Origin: Bryobacterales bacterium
GTDB taxonomy: Bacteria; Acidobacteriota; Terriglobia; Bryobacterales; Bryobacteraceae
Direction of reading: 5' to 3'
Length of the DNA stretch: 59,644 nucleotides
Assembly: GCA_016789755.1 (NCBI GenBank)
Contig: JAEUQG010000284.1
Span: 1-59,644, forward strand
Below are positions 26,308 to 34,670 of the stretch, piece by piece; position 1 is the first letter of the stretch, and each line of letters opens with the position of its first letter. The position numbers and the translations under genes were made by a program. A model generated the notes under the pieces. The model was not told the origin of the DNA. It saw only the letters and a program-made list of their open reading frames with translations, and did not search any database.

Positions 26308-26915
26308 CGTGCGCGGAATTTGAACTGCTGCTGTGCGATTTTGTCGACGGGACGCTGGGGCCGGCCGAGCGCGAGGCGGCGGAAGCGCATATCGGAGCCT
26401 GCGAGTCGTGCCGGGAGTTCGCCGCGGATGCGGCGGCGGCGGTATCGTTCATGGAGCGGGCGGCAGTGATAGAGCCTCCGGCGGCGCTGGTGACGAAGAT
26501 TCTGCAACAAACGCCGGCGCGGCAGCCGGTGACGGTGAAAGCGAAGTCGGCGTTCGGGCAATGGATGAGCAGCCTCTTTGAGCCGATCTTACGGCCGAGG
26601 CTGGTGATGGGGATGGCGATGACGATCTTGTCGTTTGCCATGCTGGGACGGTTTGCCGGGATCGAGGCGCGGCAGTTGCGGGCTTCGGACTTGCATCCGG
26701 TGAAGGTATGGGAAGCGGCGGAAGACAAGATGCACCGGTCATGGAACCGGGCGGTGAAGTATTACGAGAGTTTGCGCATCGTTTACGAAGTGCAATCGAT
26801 GCTGCGCGATCTATCCTCGGATGAGGAAGAGCAGCAGCAGCCAGACAACGAGACGGCGACGCCGTCCAGGCCCGCAGCCCCGGGGGCCGAAAACACGGGA
26901 GCGCCAAAAAAATGA
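26304..26915 (+). CDS. Zinc-finger anti-sigma factor, membrane-anchored
   Basis: A 203-residue protein. The N-terminal zf-HC2 domain has C3 and the H-x3-C-x2-C motif in 'EAHIGACESCREF' (about 28-40), which clamps ECF sigma factors. One membrane segment lies at about residues 100-120 ('LVMGMAMTILSFAMLG'), then a periplasmic part that ends in a low-complexity Glu/Gln/Pro tail. It shares ATGA with the sigma gene upstream. Release of the sigma factor on an envelope signal, probably by proteolysis, is inferred from the family. The next gene begins 20 bases downstream. Confidence 0.88.
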   Translation: MTCAEFELLLCDFVDGTLGPAEREAAEAHIGACESCREFAADAAAAVSFMERAAVIEPPAALVTKILQQTPARQPVTVKAKSAFGQWMSSLFEPILRPRLVMGMAMTILSFAMLGRFAGIEARQLRASDLHPVKVWEAAEDKMHRSWNRAVKYYESLRIVYEVQSMLRDLSSDEEEQQQPDNETATPSRPAAPGAENTGAPKK

Positions 26916-26934
26916 AGTCTGGAGGTAGCGGCAA

Positions 26935-27609
26935 ATGGAACCAGTAAACGACAATCCGCAAGCGGCGGTAGCGTTCTGCCGGGCGTGCGGCAAAGGGCTG
27001 ATGCCGGAGCAGGTGCACAATTACCAGGGGACGGTTTATTGCGCCGAGCATGTGCCGCAGGTGGCGGGGCCGCAGGCGGGGGACGGAGGGGCGAACCCTT
27101 ATGTGCAGCCGCCGGGTCCGCCGTTGAGCAGCGTATCGCCGGGATGGGCGTTTGTGCTGGGGTTGATCCCGGGCGTGGGCGCGATTTACAACGGGCAGTA
27201 TGCGAAGGGTTTTGTGCATGCGCTGATAACGGGGGTGCTGTTCAGTCTGGCGGATCATGGGGCGGGGTCGACGCAAACGCTGGTGGAGTTCATGATTCCG
27301 GTGTGGATTCTGTACATGGCGTTCGAGGCGTACCACACGGCGAAGAAGCGGTTGTTAGGTGAAATGACGGATGAATTCTCCTCGATTTTCCCCAATGCGA
27401 ATCTGCAGACGGGTTTTCCGGTGTTGCCGGTGCTGTTGATTGTGGTGGGCGTGGTATTCCTGCTGGACAATCTGCAATGGTTGAACCTGCGGGCGCTGAA
27501 GCCGTACGCGATGCCGCTGATCATGATCGCGCTGGGCGTCTTCTTGCTGTTTGCGCGGTTGAAGGCGAATGCACAGATCAGGCGGGAGGCGCACCATGAA
27601 CGGAGCTAA
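26935..27609 (+). CDS. Zinc-ribbon / multi-pass membrane protein (LiaI/LiaF-TM, TM2-like)
   Basis: A 224-residue protein. An N-terminal B-box-like zinc ribbon ('FCRACGKGL ... YCAEH', residues 14-40) is followed by a Pro/Gly linker. A TM2-like segment comes next ('GWAFVLGLIPGVGAIYNGQYAKGF', about 80-105, with the G-x-G-x-x-Y-N-G-Q pattern), then a C-terminal pair of helices like the DUF5668/LiaF transmembrane region ('VLPVLLIVVGVVFLLDNL'). It is probably a membrane stress sensor or modulator. Its end overlaps the next gene by 14 bases. The exact function is unknown. Confidence 0.78.
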   Translation: MEPVNDNPQAAVAFCRACGKGLMPEQVHNYQGTVYCAEHVPQVAGPQAGDGGANPYVQPPGPPLSSVSPGWAFVLGLIPGVGAIYNGQYAKGFVHALITGVLFSLADHGAGSTQTLVEFMIPVWILYMAFEAYHTAKKRLLGEMTDEFSSIFPNANLQTGFPVLPVLLIVVGVVFLLDNLQWLNLRALKPYAMPLIMIALGVFLLFARLKANAQIRREAHHERS

Positions 27610-27787
27610 CGGAGTGCAGGGATCCCTGATGCGGGCGATGCGCGGGCCAATCCTGCTGATCACGGTAGGGACGCTGTTTGCGATCGACCATGTGGGTCCG
27701 TATGCGTTTTCGACGACATGGCCGGCGTTGCTGATTGTGATCGGCGTGATGAAACTGCTGGAGCGCGCCACGGCGAGCGCGTCGTAA
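27596..27787 (+). CDS. Small LiaI/LiaF-TM (DUF5668-like) membrane protein
   Basis: A 63-residue protein beginning at ATG 27596 inside the previous gene. It is essentially a bare LiaF transmembrane region: 'RGPILLITVGTLFAIDHVG' and 'TWPALLIVIGVMKLLERA', two hydrophobic hairpin helices. The same pattern opens the next gene, so this looks like a tandem duplication of the membrane domain. Translational coupling on both sides suggests that it assembles with its neighbours in the inner membrane. Confidence 0.75.
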   Translation: MNGANGVQGSLMRAMRGPILLITVGTLFAIDHVGPYAFSTTWPALLIVIGVMKLLERATASAS

Positions 27788-27807
27788 GGGGAAGAGGAGG
27801 AACCACA

Positions 27808-29253
27808 ATGAGACCACGATCGATTGTCGGCCCATTGCTGCTGATTGCGCTCGGCACGCTCTTCCTGGTGCGCAATCTATGGCCGGAGATTGCGATGTTC
27901 GATTTTTTTGCGCGCTACTGGCCATTTTTGTTGATCGTATGGGGTTCGGCGCGGCTGATGGAAGTGCTCTTCTGGCACTTTACAGGACGTCCGCTGCCGG
28001 CGCAGGGCGTGAACGGGGGCGAGTGGTTCGTGATTGTGCTGCTGTGCGTGTTCGGGTCTCTGAGTTTCTGGGGGATGAACGCGTATTCACGGTGGCCGAA
28101 CAGCCGTGTTTCGGTGCGCGGGCTGGAGCTTTTCGGGGACCGGTTTGAATTTCCGGTGAGCGCGGAGAAGAAGGCGGAGAAGGCTTCGCGGGTGGTGCTG
28201 GATCTGGGGCGCGGGAACGCGACGATCGTAGGCACGGACGGGGACACGATCAAGGTATCGGGGCGGAAGACGGTGCAGGCCTACAACCAGGCGGATGCGG
28301 ACCGCGGGGACAAGGAGACGCCTTTGGAGATCGTGCCGATGGGCGATCAGATTGTGATCCGGACGAACCAGGAAAAGATTGACCGGAACCGGCGGGCCTC
28401 GGCTGAGTTGGAGATTTCGATTCCGAAGGGAATGAACTTCGAGGGACGGGGGCGGCTGGGCGATTTCGATGTGCGGGAATTGAGCGGGAATGTGGAAATC
28501 AATAGCGACAATGCGGGTGTCCGGCTGCAGAATATCGGCGGGCAGGCGAAGGTGGATTTGCGGCGGAGCGACATTGTACGGGCGGTGAATGTGAAAGGGA
28601 ATGTCGATATCCGGGGGCGGGGGCAGGATATTGAGTTGGAGTCGATTGCGGGGCAGGTGACGGTGAACGGGAGCTATTCGGGGGAGCTGAGTTTCCGCAA
28701 CGTGGCCAAGCCGCTGCGGTTTGAGAGTCCAAACAGCGAAGTGCGGGTGGAACAGACGATGGGGCTGGTGAAGATTGCATTGGGAAGCATTACGGCGGAG
28801 AACGTGCAGGGGCCGGTGAAGGTCAGGAGCAAGGTAGCGGATGTACAGGTGCGGGAGTTCACGCAGACGGCGGAAGTGCAGTTGGAACGGGGGGATATTG
28901 AAGTGCGGCCTGGGGCGGCGCATGGGCGGATCGATGCGCGAACCGAGAACGGGAATATCGATCTGATTGTTCCCGCGGGCGGGAAATTCGATTTGCAGGC
29001 GACGACGAAGCGTGGGGAGATCAACAACGATTTCGGGGCTCCTTTGAAGGCGGATACGGAAGGTCGGGCGGCGACGCTGAAGGGATCGACGGGGGGGCCG
29101 GCGATTGTCGTGGAGACGGAGCGCGGGGAGATCACGGTGAGGCGGGCGGGTCAGGGGGAAACGGCTGCACCCCGGGGGGTGTTGCCGAAGAGGGTTCCGG
29201 AAGCTCCGGGAGCGCCGGTGGCTCCGCCGGTGCCAGCTCCGGTGCAGCAGTAG
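27808..29253 (+). CDS. LiaF-type membrane anchor with DUF4097 beta-helix domain
   Basis: A 481-residue protein. Two N-terminal LiaF-TM helices ('GPLLLIALGTLFLVRNLWP', 'RYWPFLLIVWGSARLMEV') and a third membrane segment ('WFVIVLLCVFGSLSFWGM') are followed by a long exported domain of short repeating strands ('GNVEINSDNAGVRLQNIGGQ', 'GQVTVNGSYSGELSFRNV'), the DUF4097 right-handed beta-helix pattern. It ends in a Pro/Ala tail. ATG 27808 sits behind a strong GAAGAGGAGG site. In Firmicutes, LiaF and related proteins repress cell-envelope stress systems; here the partner would be the ECF sigma/anti-sigma pair at the head of the operon. Confidence 0.85.
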   Translation: MRPRSIVGPLLLIALGTLFLVRNLWPEIAMFDFFARYWPFLLIVWGSARLMEVLFWHFTGRPLPAQGVNGGEWFVIVLLCVFGSLSFWGMNAYSRWPNSRVSVRGLELFGDRFEFPVSAEKKAEKASRVVLDLGRGNATIVGTDGDTIKVSGRKTVQAYNQADADRGDKETPLEIVPMGDQIVIRTNQEKIDRNRRASAELEISIPKGMNFEGRGRLGDFDVRELSGNVEINSDNAGVRLQNIGGQAKVDLRRSDIVRAVNVKGNVDIRGRGQDIELESIAGQVTVNGSYSGELSFRNVAKPLRFESPNSEVRVEQTMGLVKIALGSITAENVQGPVKVRSKVADVQVREFTQTAEVQLERGDIEVRPGAAHGRIDARTENGNIDLIVPAGGKFDLQATTKRGEINNDFGAPLKADTEGRAATLKGSTGGPAIVVETERGEITVRRAGQGETAAPRGVLPKRVPEAPGAPVAPPVPAPVQQ

Positions 29254-29303
29254 TGGGGGCGCGCAGTGGAGCTTTCGAGTGGAGGGCAGGGTGGACTCCG
29301 TTT

Positions 29304-29533
29304 ATGGAGCTTTCCGAGCGCATCGTTGTCGCCCCCGACATCCTGGCTGGCAAGCCGTGATCCGCGGAACGCATCTTGCCGTCGAGTTGATCCTGGAACT
29401 GCTGGCGGCTGGGGAATCTGAGAGCAACTTGCTTGCCAACTATCCTGGTTTGACGCGGGAGGACATCCTCGCCTGTCTGTCGTACACGAGCTATCTCGCC
29501 CACGAATACAAGGCGCTCCCGATCCCAGCGTAG
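29304..29533 (+). pseudogene. DUF433 antitoxin gene, frameshifted
   Basis: Starts as 'MELSERIVVAPDILAGKP', then hits TGA at 29358-29360. One missing base at about 29357 (CCG-TGA for CCG-GTG-A) moves the rest, 'VIRGTHLAVELILELLAAG', into another frame that runs to TAG 29531. Joined, it is a complete DUF433 protein of about 76 residues, the usual antitoxin partner of DUF5615 toxins. The downstream toxin relic starts at the next base. Confidence 0.85.
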
Positions 29534-29894
29534 ATGCGCCTGCTTGCCGACGAGAGATTTCCGAGACCAATTGTAGAGACTCTTCGCGGTAATGGTCACG
29601 ATGTTCTGGGTGCGTACGGATCTGGCCGGAAGAAGCGATCTCGCTCTGTTGGATCTGGCGGAAGCCGAATCGCGCGTCGTGTTGACGCTCGATAAGGAGT
29701 TCTGGCAGATCGCCGTGTAGCGCCGTAGGCCACTGGAACGGTCTGGGGTGGTTCTTTTTCGGTCTCATCCTGCTACTCCCGAGACGCTCGCACAGCTTGT
29801 TACGGCGTTTGCGGCGGCTGATATGGTGTGGGCCGGGCATATCAGCATCATCGCGGCCAAGGGGATGCAGATGGTGGCGGCGTGGAGGACGTGA
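29534..29894 (+). pseudogene. DUF5615 PIN-like toxin gene, frameshift plus stop
   Basis: Starts 'MRLLADERFPRPIVETLRGN', a canonical DUF5615 N-terminus with the first acidic residue of a PIN-like site. A frameshift near 29605 (2 bases lost or 1 gained) is needed to continue 'VRTDLAGRSDLALLDLA' and 'LTLDKEFWQIAV'. A TAG at 29718-29720 then interrupts before 'GVVLFRSHPATPETLAQL' and the end at TGA 29892. The nuclease cannot be made. The partner antitoxin is also broken. Confidence 0.85.
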
Positions 29895-30336
29895 GCGCAA
29901 GGTTCCTGAGCCGGAAGAGCTGTCTCCGGCGGGTTAGGCGCCGGCAGATGTACGATAAACTGATTCTTCGAACGGGGACTGCCATAGTTGCCGCAGGCGC
30001 CCGATCAACTGTGTGGGCACCTGTGCCGACACGGTGTTGGATAAGGAACGGACAAGCGATCGTTTCGGACATGAACGGCAAGAGGTAGAAGCGATTAGTG
30101 GTGCTCCTTGTCGGCGTGCTTGGCGTTCCGGTTGAGGCCTAACATCACGCCTTCCGATGCCTACTTGGACCGAGGGTAATGAACTAGTTTGCCAGAAGCC
30201 AAAGGTTCCGGTGTTTGGTATCGCACGTGCGATTTGCACGAATGTGATGTATCAGCTATTCCCACTCGGTGACAGGCCCAGGAGCAAGAACCAACAGCGC
30301 GACGGAGGCCGTTGAGCACGAGGGGCGAAGCTGTCG
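29895..30336. other. Non-coding stretch before ffh
   Basis: No gene is supported. Short frames (for example 29828-30088) have no recognisable product. A perfect 14-base palindrome ATCGCACGTGCGAT lies at 30220-30233, a possible operator or small hairpin. I looked for an SRP RNA because ffh follows, but found none of its conserved tetraloop and helix-8 sequence. The region is probably what remains of an insertion that also left the dead toxin-antitoxin pair. Confidence 0.4.
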
Positions 30337-30342
30337 TATAAT
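30312..30342 (+). promoter_or_regulatory. Probable promoter of the ffh operon
   Basis: A perfect -10 TATAAT lies at 30337-30342. The best -35 is TTGAGC at 30312-30317, with a longer than ideal 19-base spacer. The leader to the ffh ATG would be about 70 bases. Confidence 0.5.
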
Positions 30343-30419
30343 GGTAGAACTGCCCAAAGTATGAGCTTGAAGCAGTAACACACTGATCCCTCGCCCCGCG
30401 TTCGGGGTTATTTCCGATC

Positions 30420-31784
30420 ATGTTTGAGAATCTTTCCGACAAGCTGCAGCGCGTGTTTAAGAACCTGCGCGGCGAAGGCAAACTTACGGCCGAGAACATG
30501 GAGGCGGCTCTCAAGGAGATCCGCGTCGCGTTGCTCGAAGCCGATGTGCACTTCCGCGTGGTGAAGCAGTTGATGGAGAGCGTGAAGGAAAAAGCCCTTG
30601 GCCAGGAAGTGCTTGCGTCGCTTTCGCCGGCGCAGCAGGTGGTCAAGATCGTGCGCGATGAGTTGATCAAGATCCTGGGCAGCCACCAGGCGAAGCTGCG
30701 GCTGGCCAATGAGCCGCCGAGCGTGATCATGATTGTCGGGCTGCAGGGGTCGGGCAAGACGACCTCGACGGGGAAGCTGGCGCGGCTCCTGGGTAAGCAA
30801 GGCAACCGGCCGATGCTGGTTTCGGTGGACATTTACCGTCCGGCGGCGCGGCAGCAGTTGAGCGTGATTGCCAAGGATATCAGCCAGCCGGTTTACGAAG
30901 GCACGGCCGAGGAAGCGGCGAAGCCGGTGGAACTGGCGCGGTCGGCCAAGCGCGAGGCGACGCAGAACAATCGCGACATCCTGCTGGTGGATACGGCGGG
31001 ACGGCTGCATATCGACGATCAACTGATGACCGAGTTGCAGCAGTTGAAAGAGCATTTGAACCCGGTGGAGATTCTGTTTGTGGCCGATGCTATGACTGGG
31101 CAGGACGCGGTCAAGTCGGCGGATGAATTTCACAAGCGGCTGGGGATCACGGGAGTGATTCTGACGAAGATGGACGGCGATGCGCGGGGTGGCGCGGCGC
31201 TGTCGATTAAGACGGTGACCGGGCAGCCGTTGAAGTTTATCGGATTGGGAGAAAAGCCGGACGCTTTTGAGCCGTTCCATCCGGATCGGGCGGTGTCGCG
31301 CATTCTCGGGATGGGCGACGTGCTGTCGCTGATCGAGAAAGTGGAACAGACGATCGATCAGAAGCAGGCCGAGCAGATGCAGCGGAAGCTGCTGGACAAC
31401 GAGTTCACCCTGGAAGATTTTCGCGACCAATTGAAGCAGTTGCGCAAGCTGGGTCCGCTGGAATCGCTGATTGGGATGATTCCGCAGTTGGGGCCGCTGG
31501 GCAAAGAACTGAAGAACGCGAAAGTGGATGAGAAGGAACTGACGCGGATTGTGGCGATCGTCGACTCCATGACGCCGGACGAGCGCAACAATCACATGAT
31601 CATTAACGGATCGCGCCGCCGCCGGATTGCGATGGGCAGCGGGACGACCGTGCAGGACGTTAACCAACTGCTGAAACAGTACACGCAGGCCCGGAAGATG
31701 ATGAAGACGTTTTCGGGCGGGCTGATGGGAAAGAAGATGGGTAAATTCAAGCTTCCCGGGATGGGGGGCTTCCCGTTTCAGTAG
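30420..31784 (+). CDS. ffh: Signal recognition particle protein (SRP54)
   Basis: The 454-residue GTPase of the signal recognition particle, which delivers inner-membrane proteins to FtsY and the translocon. The N domain (1-90) is followed by the G domain with P loop 'GLQGSGKTTSTGKLA' and further GTPase motifs 'DTAGRLH' and 'TKMDGDARGG'. The Met-rich M domain comes after (about 300-454, 'LGMGDVLSLIEK', 'GSRRRRIAMGSGTTVQDV'). Length and motifs are normal. It is the first gene of a classic operon with rpsP, rimM, trmD and rplS. Upstream lies a TATAAT promoter. Confidence 0.98.
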   Translation: MFENLSDKLQRVFKNLRGEGKLTAENMEAALKEIRVALLEADVHFRVVKQLMESVKEKALGQEVLASLSPAQQVVKIVRDELIKILGSHQAKLRLANEPPSVIMIVGLQGSGKTTSTGKLARLLGKQGNRPMLVSVDIYRPAARQQLSVIAKDISQPVYEGTAEEAAKPVELARSAKREATQNNRDILLVDTAGRLHIDDQLMTELQQLKEHLNPVEILFVADAMTGQDAVKSADEFHKRLGITGVILTKMDGDARGGAALSIKTVTGQPLKFIGLGEKPDAFEPFHPDRAVSRILGMGDVLSLIEKVEQTIDQKQAEQMQRKLLDNEFTLEDFRDQLKQLRKLGPLESLIGMIPQLGPLGKELKNAKVDEKELTRIVAIVDSMTPDERNNHMIINGSRRRRIAMGSGTTVQDVNQLLKQYTQARKMMKTFSGGLMGKKMGKFKLPGMGGFPFQ

Positions 31785-31819
31785 AGTATGATAAGAGGAT
31801 TCAGGAGTAAATCAATCAC

Positions 31820-32065
31820 ATGCTGATGATTCGTCTGGCTCGGTTTGGAGCCAAGAAAAAGCCGACCTACCGTGTGGTGGTGATCGATAAAGAGCGGGCG
31901 CGCGATGGGCGCGCTATAGAAATTGTCGGGCATTACAATCCCGTCACCGATCCGGCGGTGGTGGAACTGAAGCACGAACGAATTTCGCATTGGATGAAGT
32001 GCGGGGCCAAGCCGTCGGACACGGTGGCGCGGCTGCTGGCATCGAATCCCGCTCCGGCGGCTTAG
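31820..32065 (+). CDS. rpsP: 30S ribosomal protein S16
   Basis: An 81-residue ribosomal protein with the hallmark N-terminus '[20 protein letters not shown]' and 'EIVGHYNP'. S16 is an early-binding protein needed for 30S assembly. ATG 31820 is preferred to the Met two codons later because homologues have two residues before the IRLARFG block. An AGGAG site lies upstream (31801-31806). The gene order ffh-rpsP-khpA-rimM-trmD-rplS is the conserved one. Confidence 0.97.
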   Translation: MLMIRLARFGAKKKPTYRVVVIDKERARDGRAIEIVGHYNPVTDPAVVELKHERISHWMKCGAKPSDTVARLLASNPAPAA

Positions 32066-32147
32066 GTTCCGTTATTGCAAGTCCCGCCCACTGCGTCTGG
32101 GCCGATGAGACGCCGTACGGAAACAGAAACAACAGGAGACTTCAAAA

Positions 32148-32384
32148 ATGGATATCAGGCAACTGGTGGAAGAGATCGCCAAGTCGCTGGTGGACACGCC
32201 TGACGAAGTGGTGGTGAAGGAAGTATCGGGCGAACATGCGACGGTCATTGAACTACGGGTAGCGCCGAGCGACCTGGGGAAAGTGATCGGCAAGCAGGGG
32301 CGCACGGCGCGAGCGATGCGGACGCTGTTAGGGGCTTCCGGGATGAAGCTGAACCGGCGTTTCTCGCTCGAGATCCTTGAATAG
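32148..32384 (+). CDS. khpA: KH-domain RNA-binding protein KhpA
   Basis: A 78-residue protein made of one type II KH domain, with the RNA-binding G-x-x-G loop as '[13 protein letters not shown]' and the start '[18 protein letters not shown]'. This matches the YlqC/KhpA family, which works with KhpB in RNA regulation of cell division and envelope in Firmicutes. It has a good ribosome site (AGGAG). Its stop shares one base with the rimM start. Its place between rpsP and rimM is the standard one. Confidence 0.95.
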   Translation: MDIRQLVEEIAKSLVDTPDEVVVKEVSGEHATVIELRVAPSDLGKVIGKQGRTARAMRTLLGASGMKLNRRFSLEILE

Positions 32385-32893
32385 TGGCTCAGGACTGGGT
32401 AGTTGTCGCCAACCTGGTGAGGCCGCGCGGGATCCGGGGGGAAGTGGTTGCCGAGGCGGCCAACTGGACGGCGGGGCAACTGTTGTCGTTTCCGCGGCTG
32501 GTAGTATTTCCGGGCGAGCGGGCGATCGCTTTGGAGCATGCGTTTCCGCATCAGGACCGGATGGTGCTGAAGTTTGCGGGAATCGATAGTGTAGAGCAGG
32601 CTGAGGGTTTGCGCGAGGGACGGTTGTGCATACCGCGCGAGGACCGGCCGCCGGCGCCGGAAGGCGAAGTTTACTACAACGATTTGATTGGGTGCCGCGT
32701 CTTCGATTACAAGACGGGCCGGGAATTGGGCACGGTGGCGGATTACCTGGAGTACGGCGGTCCGGTGCTGCTGCAAACGATGGCGGGGACGCGCGAATTG
32801 CTGATTCCGTTCGTGCCGGCGATTTGCAGGGAGACGGATCTGGAAGGGAAGCGCATCGTGGCCGATTTGCCGGAAGGATTCGAGGCGTTGTGA
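32384..32893 (+). CDS. rimM: Ribosome maturation factor RimM
   Basis: A 169-residue 16S rRNA processing factor that binds S19 and helps mature the 30S head. The N-terminal RimM beta-barrel ('LVRPRGIRGEVVAEAANW') and the C-terminal PRC-barrel ('YYNDLIGCRVFDYKTGRELG', 'LLIPFVPAICRETD') are both present. GTG 32384 overlaps the khpA stop by one base. The end overlaps trmD by 4 bases (GTGA), indicating coupled translation of the three genes. Confidence 0.95.
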   Translation: MAQDWVVVANLVRPRGIRGEVVAEAANWTAGQLLSFPRLVVFPGERAIALEHAFPHQDRMVLKFAGIDSVEQAEGLREGRLCIPREDRPPAPEGEVYYNDLIGCRVFDYKTGRELGTVADYLEYGGPVLLQTMAGTRELLIPFVPAICRETDLEGKRIVADLPEGFEAL

Positions 32894-33597
32894 TCTTCCA
32901 TATTGTGACGATCTTTCCCGAGTTTTTCCGGGGCCCTTTCGAGCACGGAGTACTGGGGAAGGCGATCGAGGGTGGATCGGTGGAAGTACGGATCCACAAT
33001 TTGCGCGATTGGACATTTGACCGCCACAAGACCGTGGACGACCGCCCGTTCGGCGGGGGGGAAGGCATGGTGATGAAGGCGGAGCCGCTGTTTCTGGCAG
33101 TGGAGTCGATCTGGCCGCGGAGGAACGAGCGGCAGAAAGTAGTATTGCTGTCGGCGCAGGGAAGGCTGTTCCGGCAGGAAACGGCTCGGGAGTTTGCCGG
33201 GCTGGAGGAAGTGATGCTCATTTGCGGCCGGTATGAAGGCGTGGATGAGCGGGTGGCCGAGCATTTAGTGGACGATGAAATCTGCATTGGCGATTACGTA
33301 TTGAGCGGCGGGGAGTTAGGCGCCGCGGTAGTGATAGACGCGGTAGGCCGGTTACTGCCGGGAGTATTGGGCAACGAGGCCTCGAGCGTGCACGAATCGT
33401 TTTCGCAGGGGATATTAGATTGTCCGCACTGGACGCGTCCGGCGGAGTTCCGGGGGTGGGCCGTGCCACAGGTTTTGTTGAATGGGAACCACGCCGAGAT
33501 CCGCAAGTGGCGGCATCGGGCGGCGGTGGAAAAGACAGCGCGGCGGCGGCCGGATCTGGTTTCGGGCACACAAACGCCGGAAAACGCGCTAAACTAA
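32890..33597 (+). CDS. trmD: tRNA (guanine-N1-)-methyltransferase
   Basis: A 235-residue SPOUT methyltransferase that makes m1G37 in tRNAs and prevents frameshifting. The trefoil-knot elements 'MLICGRYEGVDERV' and 'IGDYVLSGGELGAAVVIDAV' bind AdoMet. The N-terminus 'IFHIVTIFPEFF' and the motif 'RPFGGGEGMVMKAEP' are diagnostic. GTG 32890, overlapping the rimM stop, is chosen since the long open frame upstream is only rimM read in another frame. The rplS gene follows after 36 bases. Confidence 0.97.
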   Translation: MIFHIVTIFPEFFRGPFEHGVLGKAIEGGSVEVRIHNLRDWTFDRHKTVDDRPFGGGEGMVMKAEPLFLAVESIWPRRNERQKVVLLSAQGRLFRQETAREFAGLEEVMLICGRYEGVDERVAEHLVDDEICIGDYVLSGGELGAAVVIDAVGRLLPGVLGNEASSVHESFSQGILDCPHWTRPAEFRGWAVPQVLLNGNHAEIRKWRHRAAVEKTARRRPDLVSGTQTPENALN

Positions 33598-33633
33598 AAT
33601 ATTTGCGCATTGAGTTGAGTAGAGGTAGCTAGC

Positions 33634-33984
33634 ATGACGAACCCGTTACTGACGAAGGTCCTGGACAAGAACAAACGGACCACACCACATCCCGACTTCC
33701 GCATCGGCGACACCATTCGCGTCCAAGTAAAGATTCGCGAAGGCGACAAAGAGCGCTTGCAGGCCTTCGAGGGCACAGTCATTGCCCGCAACAACTCCGG
33801 TATGGGGGAAACGATCACGGTCCGGAAGGTAAGCTTCGGACATGGGGTGGAACGAATTTTTCCGCTGCACGCTCCGGTGATCGATTCGATTCAGATTATC
33901 CGGACCGGGCGGGTGCGGCGAGCGAAGTTGTACTATATTCGCGCGTTGCGCGGTAAAGCGGCTCGTTTGCGCGAGCGCGACTAG
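33634..33984 (+). CDS. rplS: 50S ribosomal protein L19
   Basis: A 116-residue ribosomal protein located at the 30S-50S interface. It shows the typical '[20 protein letters not shown]', '[16 protein letters not shown]' and '[15 protein letters not shown]' sequence blocks. It follows trmD with a GAGGTAG ribosome site before ATG 33634. Length and content are standard. RNase HII comes next in the same direction, 32 bases on. Confidence 0.98.
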   Translation: MTNPLLTKVLDKNKRTTPHPDFRIGDTIRVQVKIREGDKERLQAFEGTVIARNNSGMGETITVRKVSFGHGVERIFPLHAPVIDSIQIIRTGRVRRAKLYYIRALRGKAARLRERD

Positions 33985-34016
33985 CGCGATTTTTCGTCTC
34001 CACGAGCCTGATCGAA

Positions 34017-34670
34017 GTGGCTGCCGCCGGCGCGAAACAGAACGCGATTCGCAGTACCTACGAGCAGGCTGCGCGTAAGAAGGGCTTTGCCCTGATTGCA
34101 GGGGCCGACGAAGCAGGACGCGGGTCATTGTTCGGGCCGGTGTTCGCGGCGGCGGTGATACTGGATCAGGCAAAGCCGATCCGTGGGCTGCGCGACAGCA
34201 AACAACTTTCCCCGGAGCGGCGGAAGGTGCTGGCCGGGCGGATCCGCGAGCGGGCGCTGGCTTGGGCTGTGGCGACAGCGGAAGCAGCGGAGATCGACGC
34301 GATCAACATTTATCAGGCCTCGCGGCTGGCGATCCGGCGGGCGGTGTGCCTGTTGCGGCCGGCAGCGGATTATCTGCTTGTCGACGCATTGCGCATTGAC
34401 CTGGAGATACCGCAGGAGGGGATCATACACGGAGACGCGCTCAGTCCGTCGATTGCGGCGGCCAGCATCCTGGCGAAGGTAGACCGGGATGCCTGTTTGT
34501 GCGCATGGAGTGAACGATACCCTGGCTACGGATTGGAGCGTCATAAGGGATATCCGACGCCGGAGCATCTGGAGGCGCTGGCGGCGCATGGACCGACGCC
34601 GCACCACCGGATGACGTATGGGCCCGTGCGGCAACTGCCGCTGTTTCCACCGGGCGAGGTGACGGCATGA
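34017..34670 (+). CDS. rnhB: Ribonuclease HII
   Basis: A 217-residue nuclease that removes ribonucleotides from DNA and RNA primers from hybrids. The catalytic acidic residues are in 'IAGADEAGRGSLFGPV' (the DEAGRG signature), 'YLLVDALRI' and 'ILAKVDRDACL'; the G-R-G-x-x-x-G element is present. The start is GTG 34017; the segment before 'FALIAGADEAGRG' is about 20 residues longer than minimal homologues. It overlaps the next gene by 4 bases (ATGA). It lies at the end of the ffh-rplS operon, a common position. Confidence 0.95.
   Translation: MAAAGAKQNAIRSTYEQAARKKGFALIAGADEAGRGSLFGPVFAAAVILDQAKPIRGLRDSKQLSPERRKVLAGRIRERALAWAVATAEAAEIDAINIYQASRLAIRRAVCLLRPAADYLLVDALRIDLEIPQEGIIHGDALSPSIAAASILAKVDRDACLCAWSERYPGYGLERHKGYPTPEHLEALAAHGPTPHHRMTYGPVRQLPLFPPGEVTA

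Noticed and set aside
30092..30143. Tiny minus-strand frame (MLGLNRNAKHADKEHH) with a GGAAGG site
   Set aside because: It is only about 16 codons, with no conservation evidence; it is too short to support from sequence alone.
30234..30336. Possible SRP RNA (ffs) before ffh
   Set aside because: A GGCCCAGGAGCAAG string recalls helix 8, but the conserved symmetric loop and tetraloop are not there and no long stem can be drawn.
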